Notes: generated by a model from the sequence alone, not told the origin. Counted from the first letter of the stretch, positions 1-8,795 are shown. The stretch: 64,000 bases of DNA from Bacillota bacterium (GCA_021784595.1 JAJYHT010000055.1:102449-166448); one strand, 5' to 3'. Numbers and translations are program-made.

Positions 1-696
1 TGGCACCTCGCTTGCGCTCTTCTCAGAGATCTGATTGGAGACAACGCGGCCGTCCCGAAGTTGAATAATTTGACGGCATCGAGCCGCGACGTCTGGACTA
101 TGAGTCACGATGACTACGGTATGTCCCCGTTGGTTGAGATTTTGCAGGAGCGCGATGATTTCCTCACCGGTTTGGGTGTCGAGGTTGCCGGTCGGTTCAT
201 CGGCCAGGAGTAAAGGAGGGTCTCCAATCAGAGCGCGGGCAATGGCCACGCGTTGCTGTTGTCCGCCTGACAATTGTGCAGGCTTGTGCCCGAGGCGGTG
301 TTCTAAGCCGACATCATTCAGCGCCTGGCGAGCGCGCAGCCGCCGCTCTTTGAGCGGAATTCTGCGATATACCAGGGGCAGAGCCACGTTGTCCCAGGCG
401 GTGAGTGTGGGAATGAGCTGAAACGACTGAAACACGAAGCCCAGAGTGTGATTTCGCTCGTGCGCCCAGGCATCGCGATTCAATTGACTGACATCGGTGC
501 CATTTAACCAATACTGGCCAACCGTTGGGCGATCCAGTCCCCCTAAAATGTTCAACAAGGTCGATTTGCCCGACCCAGATTGCCCGACGATAGCCGCCAA
601 CATCCCGTTGGGGATTTCAAAAGAGACTGTGTGGAGCGCTCGGAAGGTTTCCGACCCTAATAAATAGTCTTTGGTCAGGGACTCGACGCGGATCAT
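1..696 (-). CDS. ABC exporter ATP-binding protein (MacB/LolD/YknY type), C-terminus beyond window
   Basis: Reading the reverse strand from an ATG at 696 gives an open frame to the left edge, so about 232 residues are visible and the end is missing. Walker A (GQSGSGKST, about residues 38-46), the signature [10 protein letters not shown] and Walker B with DEPTGNLDT are all intact. The GGQQQR signature and DEPTGNLD are typical of the MacB/LolD/YknY subfamily, which powers exporters with an FtsX-like permease. The start overlaps the stop of the upstream adaptor gene as ATGA (696-693), indicating translational coupling. The permease presumably lies outside the window to the left. A similar, complete set lies at 56.5-60.4 kb. 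Confidence 0.93.
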   Translation of the reverse strand, partial: MIRVESLTKDYLLGSETFRALHTVSFEIPNGMLAAIVGQSGSGKSTLLNILGGLDRPTVGQYWLNGTDVSQLNRDAWAHERNHTLGFVFQSFQLIPTLTAWDNVALPLVYRRIPLKERRLRARQALNDVGLEHRLGHKPAQLSGGQQQRVAIARALIGDPPLLLADEPTGNLDTQTGEEIIALLQNLNQRGHTVVIVTHSPDVAARCRQIIQLRDGRVVSNQISEKSASEVP

Positions 697-2159
697 GGCT
701 TTGCTTTGCCTCCCTTATGTCCTCCGCGGCTATGATGCAAAGCTCGGCCACGAGTTTTGAGGTGCAGGGGTCCCGTCGCGGGAGCCAGCACAGCGGTAAT
801 CACGCGGGCACCGACAGAAAGCCGTGGAGATTTCACGGCGGCGGCAGTAGCATTTTCTAGCAGAACGTGCACAGGTATTCGTTGCCGCTGCTGGTTGTTT
901 AACACCTCGACAAAGGTGTGAGACCCTTTGGTATGCAGTGCGGCCAATGGGATGAGGAGGGCTTGATGTACTGTTTGGAGAACAATATTGACGTTTGCAC
1001 TCATGCCATAGCGGATGTTTTCCGGGTGATCAATTGAAATGGTGATCGGGAAAGAAGAGACACCATTGGTATAATTGCCTACGGGAGCAATATTCTGGAC
1101 TGTGCCCTGAAACGTCGTGGTAGGCAGCGCGGGCACTGTGATGGTCACGGGCTGTCCTACATGAATCTCGGGAATTTGGGTTTCCGGCACTGGCACCGTC
1201 ACCACGAGACTATCACTGGATACAGTCATTACCTTTCCGCCCGGGCCAGCGGAAGCATTGAGCGCGGTAATTTGGCCTGCATAGGGGGCCGTGACGGTCA
1301 ATCCCGCAACTGCTTGTTGATCGGCTTGATAGGTTTGCTGATCGCGTAAAAGTTGTGCTTTGGCCTGTGCTAAGTTGGGTGAGGCCTGCCCCATTGCCGC
1401 TTGCAGTTTATCAAATTGGGCTTGCAGGCTGTCTACCTGACTTTGGTCGCTGTAGATTTTGGCAGATTGACTGGGAGAGGTGAGGGTCATGAGCAGTGTT
1501 CCGTTAGAAACGGTTTGTCCATCACTAACGGCAACTTGAGCCACTTGGCCGGAGATGGGGGAGGTGAAGGATTGGGAGCCCACTTGGGCCACCGTCTGCC
1601 CTGCGGTGACGAATGCACCATTTTTCACAGCCAAGGTGACCGAACCCGATAGTGTTGCGAACACGCGACCTTGGTTCTGATCCGTTTGTAGCGTGTTTTC
1701 GGCAGCCAAAAGACTATCTTGGGCAGCTGCAAGTGTTGCATTTTGGGTGTTTTGATAGGCGGTAGAACTATATAGGGAAACTTGTTGTTGGTCACTCAAT
1801 ACTGCTGCATCAGCTGTGGCTAGTTGACTCAACAAGGCGGGATCGTTAAAAACAGCCAGCGTTTGTCCCGCAGTGACCGACTGCCCAAGCTCGACGGGCA
1901 TCTGAGCAATGGTGGCGCCCGAGGGAACAACGGCAGTAGTCGTTTGGGCCGCCACCACTTCGCCGGTCTCGGAATCAGTCAACGAGGCGTTGCCGCGGGT
2001 AACAGCCGCCGATAAATATTGGACTGGTGCAGGGGGACTGGCTAAGCGCATTGCGCCATAGACCACCGCCGCTAATAAAATGGTGGTGCCGCTGGCTAGA
2101 AGCAGGACTCTAGGAAATGGCATGAGCCGTTTGTTGATTTTTACGGGAGGGATAGCCAC
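693..2159 (-). CDS. HlyD/MacA-family efflux adaptor (membrane fusion protein)
   Basis: 488 residues. An N-terminal membrane anchor (about residues 17-40) is followed by two lipoyl/barrel-sandwich halves separated by a long Gln/Ala-rich helical hairpin (about 120-275), then beta-barrel and membrane-proximal domains, the family order. The C-terminal tail is basic and rich in Gly, Lys and His. In this family the adaptor links the ATPase/permease exporter to the outside; in monoderms the equivalent is YknX. It is the first visible gene of the operon and its stop overlaps the ATPase start. The substrate cannot be read from sequence. It is longer than the two adaptors at 56-60 kb, mainly through the coiled-coil hairpin. 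Confidence 0.9.
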   Translation of the reverse strand: MAIPPVKINKRLMPFPRVLLLASGTTILLAAVVYGAMRLASPPAPVQYLSAAVTRGNASLTDSETGEVVAAQTTTAVVPSGATIAQMPVELGQSVTAGQTLAVFNDPALLSQLATADAAVLSDQQQVSLYSSTAYQNTQNATLAAAQDSLLAAENTLQTDQNQGRVFATLSGSVTLAVKNGAFVTAGQTVAQVGSQSFTSPISGQVAQVAVSDGQTVSNGTLLMTLTSPSQSAKIYSDQSQVDSLQAQFDKLQAAMGQASPNLAQAKAQLLRDQQTYQADQQAVAGLTVTAPYAGQITALNASAGPGGKVMTVSSDSLVVTVPVPETQIPEIHVGQPVTITVPALPTTTFQGTVQNIAPVGNYTNGVSSFPITISIDHPENIRYGMSANVNIVLQTVHQALLIPLAALHTKGSHTFVEVLNNQQRQRIPVHVLLENATAAAVKSPRLSVGARVITAVLAPATGPLHLKTRGRALHHSRGGHKGGKAKP

Positions 2160-3027
2160 CCTATAACCTCACTTTCTGATGATGGTGTGATTTTAAAAAG
2201 CACATCATGAACTATGAGGACTACTTTATCGAACGCGGTTCAAGATTCCCTAAATATCCCCTGAACGTTGGCTTAATTCCTTGCGATCTCACGGACAAAG
2301 CACTTGGCAGCCAGACCTGCGTTCCGCGGGTACTGTGTGTTCAAGTCCAGTTTGGCAGCCGCATGGTCGTGGTGCATGGAGTAATTTTGGGCATCCATAT
2401 TTCGTGATTGATCAGACGGTTTTCAGCGTTGTCGCCATGCCGATGAAAAATCTCGTATTCTGTGATTGATCCAACGTGATCGTCAAGCGTATGTCAAACC
2501 GTATTGTGTGATTGACCGCCACGCCCTTAGGGGGGTTCTGCGGTGATTGGAGCGTAGCTGACAGCTGCCGTGTACACTATAATGGGATAGTTATGGATGG
2601 ACTAACGGCCAGTTTGTTTTCACGATCGAGGTGAAGTTTTTCATGGTACTCTGGAATGGCGTAAAGAAGAATGCACGGTGGAGCGGTTTGACTTCATTCG
2701 CAATCCATGGGCTAAAGAGGAGTGCGGCATCGACATTAATCTGCCGGCTGTGGAAGTTGTGGGCGTCATGCATCGACGATCCCGCAACGAACGCATTGAT
2801 GTCTTTTGGTCCGCGCTCCCTTCTTGACGGAATCCCACCCATGTGATGACTTGCGGTAGGTTCCCTTGGCTGCGTGGCCTGATAACGTCATTTCTATAGG
2901 AACCACACGTGGGACAATGATCGCAAGCCTGCTTGGTGTTCGGAGTTCGATGGATTTAGTGCCGCATGCGTGACTGGGGGCTCCCCGTCCGGCACCGGCC
3001 GTATCCTAAACGGAACGAGGTGATGAG
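2160..3027. other. gene-poor intergenic region
   Basis: About 870 bases between the divergent adaptor and HAD genes. It must hold the promoter of the leftward exporter operon, but no convincing -35/-10 pair stands out. Short open frames here lack ribosome sites. The only recognisable coding trace is the NUDIX-like remnant listed separately. The motif GTGATTGA recurs three times near 2404, 2462 and 2506, but with irregular spacing and poor flanks. Confidence 0.5.
2648..2827 (+). pseudogene. NUDIX hydrolase remnant
   Basis: In the frame that reads through 2711 the translation runs KEECGIDINLPAVEVV and then RRSRNERIDVFWSA before a stop at about 2825-2827. This matches the end of a NUDIX box (REExGI) followed by the usual beta strands and an aromatic FxW/FxA element. 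The first half of the NUDIX box, with the conserved glycines and first glutamates, cannot be followed in the same frame and no start codon is present. I read it as the decayed middle of a NUDIX family pyrophosphohydrolase. The short match keeps confidence moderate. Confidence 0.45.
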
Positions 3028-3744
3028 GTGCCGAAGCTACCCAAAGGCCTACTGTTGGATTTGGATGACACCATTTTAGTCTTTGACGCGGTGTCTGACC
3101 GGAGTTGGGCACAAATACTAAATACTTTCCGCGCGGAATACAATCCCATAGACCCGCAACATCTGCACCGATCCATTAAAGCGGCCGCCAAGATTTTTTG
3201 GAGCGATCCTGCGCGCCACCGAGAAGGCCGGGTAAATTTGGAAGCGGCGCGAGAACAGATTGTCTCTGCGGCTATGAGTGCTCTACAGATGCCGGTGAAC
3301 GCCGATCTGACGACGAAAATTGTGCGCGCCTATGACCTCGTCCGCACGCAACTCATGCAACCCGTCCCTGGTGCAGTGGAAACTCTGCGGGCTTTGCGCG
3401 AATACGGCATTTCCCTCATACTTGTGACGAATGGGGCAACCCGGGGACAACGGGAAAAAATCGAGCGGTTTCAACTCCAGCAATTCTTTCAAGACATTAT
3501 CATCGAAGAGGAGTGCGGTTTTGGCAAACCCGATGAGCGCGTGTATCGCCATGCTTTAAGGGCATTGGGCCTGCCTCCACAAGACGTGTGGATGATTGGC
3601 GATAATCTGGAATGGGAGGTAGCCGCCCCTCAAAGGCTGGGCATTCGCGGAATATGGGTAGATGTTCGCGGTGGGGGGCTGCCAAGCGATTCTGATATCA
3701 CGCCCTACCGCATCATCAATTCGCTTTGCGATATTGTTCAATGA
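3028..3744 (+). CDS. HAD-superfamily hydrolase (HAD-IA phosphatase type)
   Basis: 238 residues starting at a GTG preceded by a purine-rich AACGAGG site. All four HAD motifs are visible: motif I DLDDT near the N-terminus (nucleophile Asp), motif II LVTNG, motif III Lys in GFGKPDERVY, and motif IV IGDN. The spacing between motifs I and II fits an alpha-helical C1 cap, as in phosphoglycolate-phosphatase- or YjjG-like enzymes. These are cytoplasmic phosphatases acting on small phosphorylated metabolites; the substrate is not predictable here. It stands alone on its strand, with decayed genes downstream, and appears to be the only intact enzyme gene between 2.2 and 8.8 kb. Confidence 0.85.
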   Translation: MPKLPKGLLLDLDDTILVFDAVSDRSWAQILNTFRAEYNPIDPQHLHRSIKAAAKIFWSDPARHREGRVNLEAAREQIVSAAMSALQMPVNADLTTKIVRAYDLVRTQLMQPVPGAVETLRALREYGISLILVTNGATRGQREKIERFQLQQFFQDIIIEEECGFGKPDERVYRHALRALGLPPQDVWMIGDNLEWEVAAPQRLGIRGIWVDVRGGGLPSDSDITPYRIINSLCDIVQ

Positions 3745-3771
3745 TGACGGCTCTCCACAGCGCCCGTCCAA

Positions 3772-4707
3772 GTGTCGCCGGGTGGCCGGATTACTGATTT
3801 CCATGCGTTGATGCATCTTCCGGAGTCCGTTGCGGAACGGTCTACCGCCATGGCTAGCGGTAGCCCTGTGGAAGCCGCCGCGGTTTCTCATCCCCAAACC
3901 ACCATCAATGTCTCTCCTGCCGCCAACCAGGCGTCATTTAAGGAATTCAACACCCAAGGGATCCCGGTGACGCCTGCATTGGCTTCTGTCATGCCGCAGA
4001 ATGTGGCGGCACACCTCGCGCATGGCCAGCGCCTCATCGGGGTATCGATTCGCCACTTCTTCTTTGCTCTACAAGGGACAAAGATGGTTCCGACGTCTCT
4101 AGCTCAGTGGGAACAATTAAACCCCTTAATCCCGGGTCAATACAACGTCATTATGTCGCCGCTGATTCGAAGTGCAAAAATATCCGGAACTCAATCCAAG
4201 GCCATGGATGCCATCGGTATTCACCTATATTGCACTACACGGCACCCGCTCGGCGTGACCGGGCCCGGCGGTGGTGATGGGATATCAGGAATGTACGATA
4301 ACAATCAGTTGTCACTGGAGGTGTGGATTACCCAAAGTTCTAGCCCCAGCATCAATTATACGTGTGATGGACAGGCCTCTATGGAGTAGCTATGATACGG
4401 TGCAAGGATATACCGATTGCGCCAACTTAACCTGGTGGTCTAACGACGCATCTCAAACCGGCACGACTACACATCGTGCCGTCGGAGTTAATATGAACGA
4501 CTTGAGCCAAGTTGATTGGGGGGTTACTGTTGCGAATCCGAACTTAAGTCCCAACGGTCTCGATGCGGGTGATTTAGGTTGCTATTACACCCAAACGCGG
4601 ACCGGGTTGACTCCATCTTCACCGTGGGGTACGACACCGCAGCGATGACGGTTAGTCCTACTAGCAAGGAGAGTTTCTTGGTTACGGTGTCCGTGGCCGC
4701 AGTTTAG
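3772..4707 (+). pseudogene. frameshifted hypothetical gene (possible exported protein)
   Basis: One coding sequence appears to cross frames twice. A 205-codon frame from a GTG at 3772 stops at 4389. Coherent protein continues in the next frame through residues such as YDTVQGYTDCANLTWW to about 4600. It then returns to the first frame (SIFTVGYDTAAMTVSP) and ends at 4705-4707. The residues are Ser/Thr/Asn/Gly-rich with Trp and Tyr, like an extracytoplasmic protein, but no signal peptide is seen. The two shifts cancel. Either the gene is decaying or two single-base errors are present. I recognise no family. Confidence 0.5.
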
Positions 4708-4998
4708 GACCCACTCGTCTCGGCTTCAACACGGTGCAATCCGTAAAGAGGCAACGCGTCGGGGCAATAATTGCTCCCGGTTATGATGATCGTTTGTGCT
4801 ACTGTCAGTTGTATAATACGCGAGGAATCCGTTACTGCTGTAATTGGCTTTCACAGATTTTACCCTTGCTAACTTGGAAACTCCTTCTGGAGAAACCCAC
4901 CGTTGCGAGGCGTTCCTCAATAGTCTATATTTTGGAAAAAATCGACCGCGTAATATGTAACCGACAGATACCAAACAATGGAAAGAAGTGGATAACCT
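4708..4998. other. intergenic, nothing recognised
   Basis: About 290 bases without a supportable gene, promoter pair or strong hairpin. Short overlapping frames on both strands lack ribosome sites and family resemblance. Confidence 0.4.
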
Positions 4999-5541
4999 GT
5001 GACAAATAAGCGCCTTCAATTTACCGTTGGTATCCTAGCGCTTGTTGGTGTGGCGGCGGTTCAGTTAGGATGGGCGCACCGCGCTCAAGCTGTGAAAGAA
5101 GCGCGGGCGATTAAGGCCTGGCAACAAATCCCGCCTGCGAGCGCTTATCCAAATGCGGTCACTTATCAGGGAACACAGAGTGGTTTCCACAGCGTCACAA
5201 TAGCGTCAATTGTCCGTGGACAGAATTCCGCGACTGCGGGGGTAGCTGGCAGCTGAGTTCTTACATACAGGGGGAACAATCCTCCGCTGGTTCAACAGAT
5301 TAGTCTTACAGGCATCGTACGGCATACCCCTTTTAATATCATGGTACGCGGCTTTCAGCCATCGTTAACCGCGATTCGAATTGGGGCTCATCAATATCTC
5401 TACTATGAAACTCAATGGAACAATCCTACATGGGCATTTAGCGTTACGCAATCGCGATTGGAATTTCAAACCAGCGTGGCGTTGATCCAGCTCACCTCAG
5501 GTCAGGTGATCACCGTGCCACAGCAATCCCCGAAAATCTAA
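4999..5541 (+). pseudogene. membrane-anchored hypothetical gene with internal stop
   Basis: From a GTG at 4999 the frame encodes a short polar start, a hydrophobic segment (about residues 9-26, VGILALVGVAAVQLGWA) and a soluble part. It meets TGA at 5254-5256 but continues in the same frame without further stops to 5541, with consistent composition (for example VRHTPFNIMVRGFQPSLTA). This suggests one membrane-anchored or secreted protein of about 180 residues broken by a nonsense change, or by a local pair of indels just after 5230, where another frame also reads plausibly. No family recognised. It lies in a row of decayed extracytoplasmic-type genes. Confidence 0.45.
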
Positions 5542-5569
5542 CCTGGCGATATCTATACGGTATCTCAAT

Positions 5570-5911
5570 TTGTTTCCATGTCAAATCAAATGGTCAAGGT
5601 CAATTAGTCGCGTCGCTTGGATTACCCCTTTCCTAGAGATGCTATTGCTCACGGGGTGCGGCGTCAAGCTGCCCACCTCCACGCCCTCGTCGCCGCCGGT
5701 TTCTCTGGTTCCTGTCTTGCCTTACGGGGCCTCCGCCATGTTCCTCATCGAGCCGCAGGCGGGTACCGCTCCGTGGCTGCAGGCCATCAATCATACCTCC
5801 GACCTTTCTCGGCGCATTCGCCTGCTTTCATGGCAAATTCCCGCCGGGTTCTTGTGCGCGCCAATGGGCGTGAGGGTTTCCTGTGTTGTCAAGTGTGTTT
5901 GTTCCCATTAG
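5570..5911 (+). pseudogene. lipoprotein gene fragment, possibly phospholipase-D-like
   Basis: The frame contains a hydrophobic segment ending in a lipobox (LLLTGCG, near residues 25-31) followed by a Pro/Ser/Thr linker, as in exported lipoproteins. After it comes AMFLIEPQAGTAPWLQAIN and later IPAGFLCAPMGVRVSCVV. This resembles the first strand-helix-strand of phospholipase-D-like lipoproteins, but the two catalytic HxKxxxxD motifs are absent because the frame ends at 5911. The start codon is unclear: a TTG at 5570, or an ATG at 5639 inside the hydrophobic segment. I read it as the N-terminal stub of a truncated lipoprotein gene. The family assignment is tentative. Confidence 0.35.
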
Positions 5912-6292
5912 AAGCATCAGGAAATCCTCGTTTTTGTGGGGAATTTTTGTGGGCATTTTGACTGCTCCCGCGGGGTCAACCTGGGGTATTTTGGCGGATA
6001 ATTCTCTATGAACATGCAGGTATAGGCGAGGGAAAATATCCGGGTGTTTTGGCTAATTCTTTTTGTCATCGGTTTGACTAACAGTGTTGTCATCGTTCTC
6101 GTCAGATTGAAGAGAATAGTCGGAACACGATCCGGCCTTACCCTTTCATTCGCGTTTGGTGTAGGCCGTGAGGTTTGGCCGCACGCCAAACGCGAATCCC
6201 AGTCCACAGGACTGAATCCCGTAGGGTATTTCGTCAGTAGAGTTCCTCGGATCTGATGACAGCCGAGTGAGTCGGAGCGATGCCAATTAGCA
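5912..6292. other. intergenic; contains a strong hairpin next to a TnpB remnant
   Basis: No gene is supported. The notable content is the inverted repeat at 6148-6197, described separately, which lies 3' of the leftward TnpB remnant. Confidence 0.4.
6148..6197 (-). repeat. perfect 12-bp inverted repeat, candidate IS right-end or omega-RNA structure
   Basis: ATTCGCGTTTGG at 6148-6159 and its exact complement at 6186-6197 enclose 26 bases. Inside, GGCC at 6164-6167 can pair with GGCC at 6177-6180, extending the stem past a small internal loop. It sits 3' (leftwards) of the TnpB C-terminal remnant, the place where IS200/IS605-type elements carry their subterminal hairpin and the guide-like omega RNA. 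The location makes this reading attractive, but the element is decayed and the opposite end was not found. A transcription terminator is an alternative, though no T-run follows on either strand. Confidence 0.4.
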
Positions 6293-6679
6293 TTAGCGCC
6301 AACACCGGGACGGCGTCGCCTTCTCCGGCTCGCTGCGATTACTCCCTCGACGACATCTGGTGTCATCCTCCTGACAGGGGCAGGATGCTCGGACCGTGCC
6401 CAGTCTCTCCCGGGGGGACAGCGTAGGTGTTACTACCACCGTCTCAGTGGGACAAGTCGGACCGTTCGGGGTCATTGCCTCCGAGTGACAGAGCGGGTTT
6501 TGAGCGTAAGCACGTTGATGATGAGCATCACTTTCGGCCACAGTACGTAAATGGATCGCCGCATTCACATTTCGGTCATGGTGTGTGGGACACTGTGGGC
6601 ACGTCCACTCCCGCACCGAGACGGCATTTTCGGCATTGTGCATCCACAGGCGGCACACGTTTTGCTGCTCGGATACCAT
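6293..6679 (-). pseudogene. tnpB: TnpB (IS200/IS605-type) C-terminal remnant
   Basis: The leftward frame near 6679-6540 reads CRLWMHNAENAVSVREWTC, then PQCPTHHDRNVNAA. This is the C-terminal end of TnpB: zinc-finger cysteines followed by the third RuvC motif, here HDRNVNAA in place of the usual xDRDxNAA. The second CxxC pair is retained (CPQC) while the first pair is reduced to one visible Cys. The tail to 6293 has low-complexity, Pro/Thr-rich composition. The N-terminal two thirds, with the first RuvC Asp, are gone and the Asp of motif III is followed by RN. It is a dead copy, unrelated in detail to the intact TnpB at 53.8 kb. Confidence 0.65.
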
Positions 6680-6735
6680 CGAGGTGCGTCTGGGCTTGCG
6701 TTAACCAAATAACGAATGTTGAGCTATACAAGTGA

Positions 6736-6942
6736 TTGCTAAAATTGGGCACGACAAGAAGCCGACAGGGGAAATCGAAACCCTCATCACCGACCTCGCG
6801 TCGACGGAGTTTCCATAATAAGGAGGCGACGCCCTATATTTTCGGCTATTTGCAGGTCTGGACTCTCTGGTTCGCCAACGCGGGAAGTCCCTTCTGGCCG
6901 GAGTGGGCCTGCCTGGCCATCGGCCTCATCTTGGCCATATGA
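6736..6942 (+). pseudogene. possible 2TM-domain protein remnant
   Basis: The end of this frame reads VWTLWFANAGSPFWPEW followed by ACLAIGLILAI and a stop. A helix, a short GSPFWP turn and a second helix are characteristic of the small '2TM domain' proteins (typically HxxVYxxVN...FWPxWxxxGWGIGL). The expected upstream basic HLxxY part is blurred and no ribosome site precedes a clear start. The assignment rests on about 30 residues. I consider it a decayed fragment in a region of remnants. Confidence 0.3.
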
Positions 6943-7370
6943 CTCCTTAGGGACATGGCCGTCCCAATGATTAATTGAAGACCCCAGAAGGCAGACGTCG
7001 TCAGCACCGACCAGAGGATCCCCACTTTTCGGATTAGCAGGGTCGCGGCGATCGAGGTGAGACCGAACAGTGATCTTGGTTTGGCCGTTTTGACGAAATC
7101 ACGTTGGCCATTTTGACGAAGTGTTGTTGTCGTTATTGGAGATTTTATACTTGGCCGTAACATCCATGCCCTGGGGTCGGCTTCATCAGGTGCCTTCGGA
7201 ATAATCCTCTGTATTGTGCAAGACATGGTTGGACTAGCGGTCTCTGAGTTGGGGGTCCTTAATGCACATTCGGGCCGGATAGCGATTTAGCATAATTATT
7301 CGACATTTCTTGTTGCTTGGGTCGTGATGACAAGTCCATCCACTATAATGTGGGAAAGGAGGGATGGGCG
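6943..7370. other. intergenic with promoter-like TATAAT
   Basis: No gene is supported. A perfect TATAAT lies at 7344-7349, about 20 bases before the GTG start at 7371, but no good -35 box is found 16-18 bases upstream. It is the likely promoter -10 element of the small genes that follow. Confidence 0.4.
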
Positions 7371-7571
7371 GTGGCGACCCGCGAAGAGTTGAAGCAGCTC
7401 ATCGATCGCATGCCCGATGAAGCGTTGCCTTTCATTCAGGAGACCTTAAAGCGTTGGACCGCCGAGTGTTCGGCGGCGGCTCGTTTAATCGCACGCCTGT
7501 CCGAGGGCTACGACTTCGGACTGCATGACGAACGGCCATATGGGACACGCGATGACCTCTATGACCGTTGA
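7371..7571 (+). CDS. small hypothetical protein, antitoxin-like N-terminus
   Basis: 66 residues from a GTG at 7371, with AGGAGG at 7357-7362 eight bases upstream. This start is preferred over an upstream in-frame codon because the ribosome site falls inside the longer version. The N-terminus (ATREELKQLIDRMPDEAL) resembles the start of the following gene (ASTKEQLRELIERLPDD), a helical beginning common in small type II antitoxins. The remainder (RWTAECSAAARLIARLSEGYDFGLHD) differs. It could be an antitoxin with no toxin, or an unrelated small protein. A TATAAT lies just upstream, so it may be the first gene of a two-gene unit. Confidence 0.5.
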   Translation: MATREELKQLIDRMPDEALPFIQETLKRWTAECSAAARLIARLSEGYDFGLHDERPYGTRDDLYDR

Positions 7572-7628
7572 GTTTGTCGATATACACTGAGAGTAAAAAT
7601 TGCGGGCATGTTAGGAGGGATTTGGGCG

Positions 7629-7817
7629 ATGGCGAGCACCAAAGAACAGCTGCGTGAATTGATTGAGCGTCTGCCGGATGACTGCACCGTGGAGGATGTC
7701 CAGTATCACCTGTACGTGCAGCAGAAGGTGGAGCGGGGTCTTGCGGATATGCGCGCCGGCCGGGTGCTGAGCCACGAAGAGGTTGAGCGGCGGATGGCCA
7801 AATGGACCGACAAGTAA
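7629..7817 (+). CDS. type II antitoxin-like protein (orphaned by toxin decay)
   Basis: 62 residues from an ATG at 7629 with AGGAGG at 7613-7618. The pattern LPDDCTVEDVQYHLYVQQKVERGLADMRAGRV, broken here into its visible blocks LPDDCTVEDVQYHLYV and KVERGLADMRAGRVLSHEE, matches the antitoxins that accompany ParE/RelE toxins: a helical N-terminus, then a G(x)VLSHEEVxxRxxKW tail that normally wraps the toxin. The gene itself looks complete. The downstream toxin is only a C-terminal stub (7817-7969), so this antitoxin has no working partner here. It may still autoregulate, or neutralise a related toxin elsewhere. Confidence 0.65.
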   Translation: MASTKEQLRELIERLPDDCTVEDVQYHLYVQQKVERGLADMRAGRVLSHEEVERRMAKWTDK

Positions 7818-7969
7818 ACTCGCCTTACCGTCTTATTTACCGTGTCGACATGGATGCCATTTGGGTGCTCGCCCTAGTTCATGGGCGGCGTGACTTCGGT
7901 ACCGTGTGGGTAGACCGGGACCCGCCGACAGGTCATCCGCCCTCGGCCGATACTTCACAGAATAACTAG
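7817..7969 (+). pseudogene. ParE/RelE-type toxin C-terminal fragment
   Basis: In the frame starting at the last base of the antitoxin stop, the translation is NSPYRLIYRVDMDAIWVLAL then VHGRRDF, ending at a TAG at 7967-7969. This is the conserved last beta-hairpin of ParE/RelE toxins (YRLIYRVxxDxIxVLxxxHGRRD). About 50-60 N-terminal residues are missing, with no room for them, since the match begins exactly where the antitoxin ends. A deletion has removed the toxin start and fused the two genes end to end. Residues after HGRRDF (to 7969) look like random read-through. Confidence 0.6.
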
Positions 7970-8024
7970 CCGGGTAACGGGGGCGTATCTCCCGGAGGGG
8001 AAACAGACAAATCGAATCGCATTT

Positions 8025-8360
8025 GTGCGGGAGGGCATTATCTGGCTCGATGGACCCGAGTTGGGCGTTCATCGGCTAATGCGTATGCTAGCCTCCATTG
8101 AACGATCAGAGACGGGTACCGTACTCTGGAACGGCCGCCCAGTGGCGGGCGGATCCTTTCGGCGCATGCTCGGCTTTCTTCCCAACCTTCGCCATCAATG
8201 GTTCCCCAATGGACCCCGCGTTCAACAGTCGCTCGATTACTTTGCCGCCTTGTGGGCCAAATCTACGGTTGGATGGTCTTCTGCTTCATCTCGACGGCTT
8301 TGGACTGTTTTGTGCAAAACCTGGTGGATTGGGCAAGTCGTAGCCATGATAAACGAGTAA
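8025..8360 (+). pseudogene. ABC transporter ATPase remnant
   Basis: The frame reads LMRMLASIERSETGTVLWNGRPV, split here as LMRMLASIERSETG and TVLWNGRPV, then FRRMLGFLP and LDYFAALWA. This is the stretch between Walker A and the Q-loop of ABC-2 or heme/antibiotic-export type ATPases (TTLMRMLATxxxPTxGxVxxxG...LGYLPQ). The Walker A sequence itself is replaced by unrelated residues, and the Q-loop glutamine, signature and Walker B motifs are missing. It is therefore an internal fragment without activity, and it ends in unrelated sequence near 8300. Confidence 0.55.
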
Positions 8361-8795
8361 CGTTTGTGGCCCCGTCTCTTGGATTCCGCCAAATATGCAA
8401 GCCGCTGAACCCCCCATGGTCCACCGCAGACAGGAACGCCTGTTGCTCGACCGGTGAATTACTTAATGCAGCGAATGGCGGACACTCGGGGCGATAACGC
8501 AGTAGCGTCTGCGCTCGACCATGGTTCGTAGGGCCCGTCGTCGGCGGCTTTCAACCAGCGGCAGGGTAGCATGCCGTCAATACGAACCGCATATTCCAAC
8601 CTTGGTCGCTCGTGCTGAGAACGGAAGATTGAGCCAAGAAACGAGGAAATCCCACCACATTTTGCACATAGCCATATTTTCAGCGGTGGATCCTGACTCT
8701 CCATGCATTTCTCGGTGTCTGTAACCAATTGGTCATAACCCCAAAGGCCATTCCTTGGCAAAGTTGATATTCATCGGCACACCCTTGGGCGAGAG
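8361..8795. other. intergenic, nothing recognised
   Basis: About 435 bases between the ABC remnant and the nitronate monooxygenase stop. Open frames on both strands show no family resemblance or ribosome site. Confidence 0.4.

Noticed and set aside
2398..2520. Three copies of GTGATTGA suggesting a repeat array
   Set aside because: Spacing is irregular and the flanks differ; it could be chance.
6846..7226. Leftward 126-codon frame as a possible gene
   Set aside because: No ribosome site or family resemblance; it overlaps the 2TM-like remnant on the other strand.
8459..8761. Leftward 100-codon frame
   Set aside because: No motif, no ribosome site, composition like random sequence.
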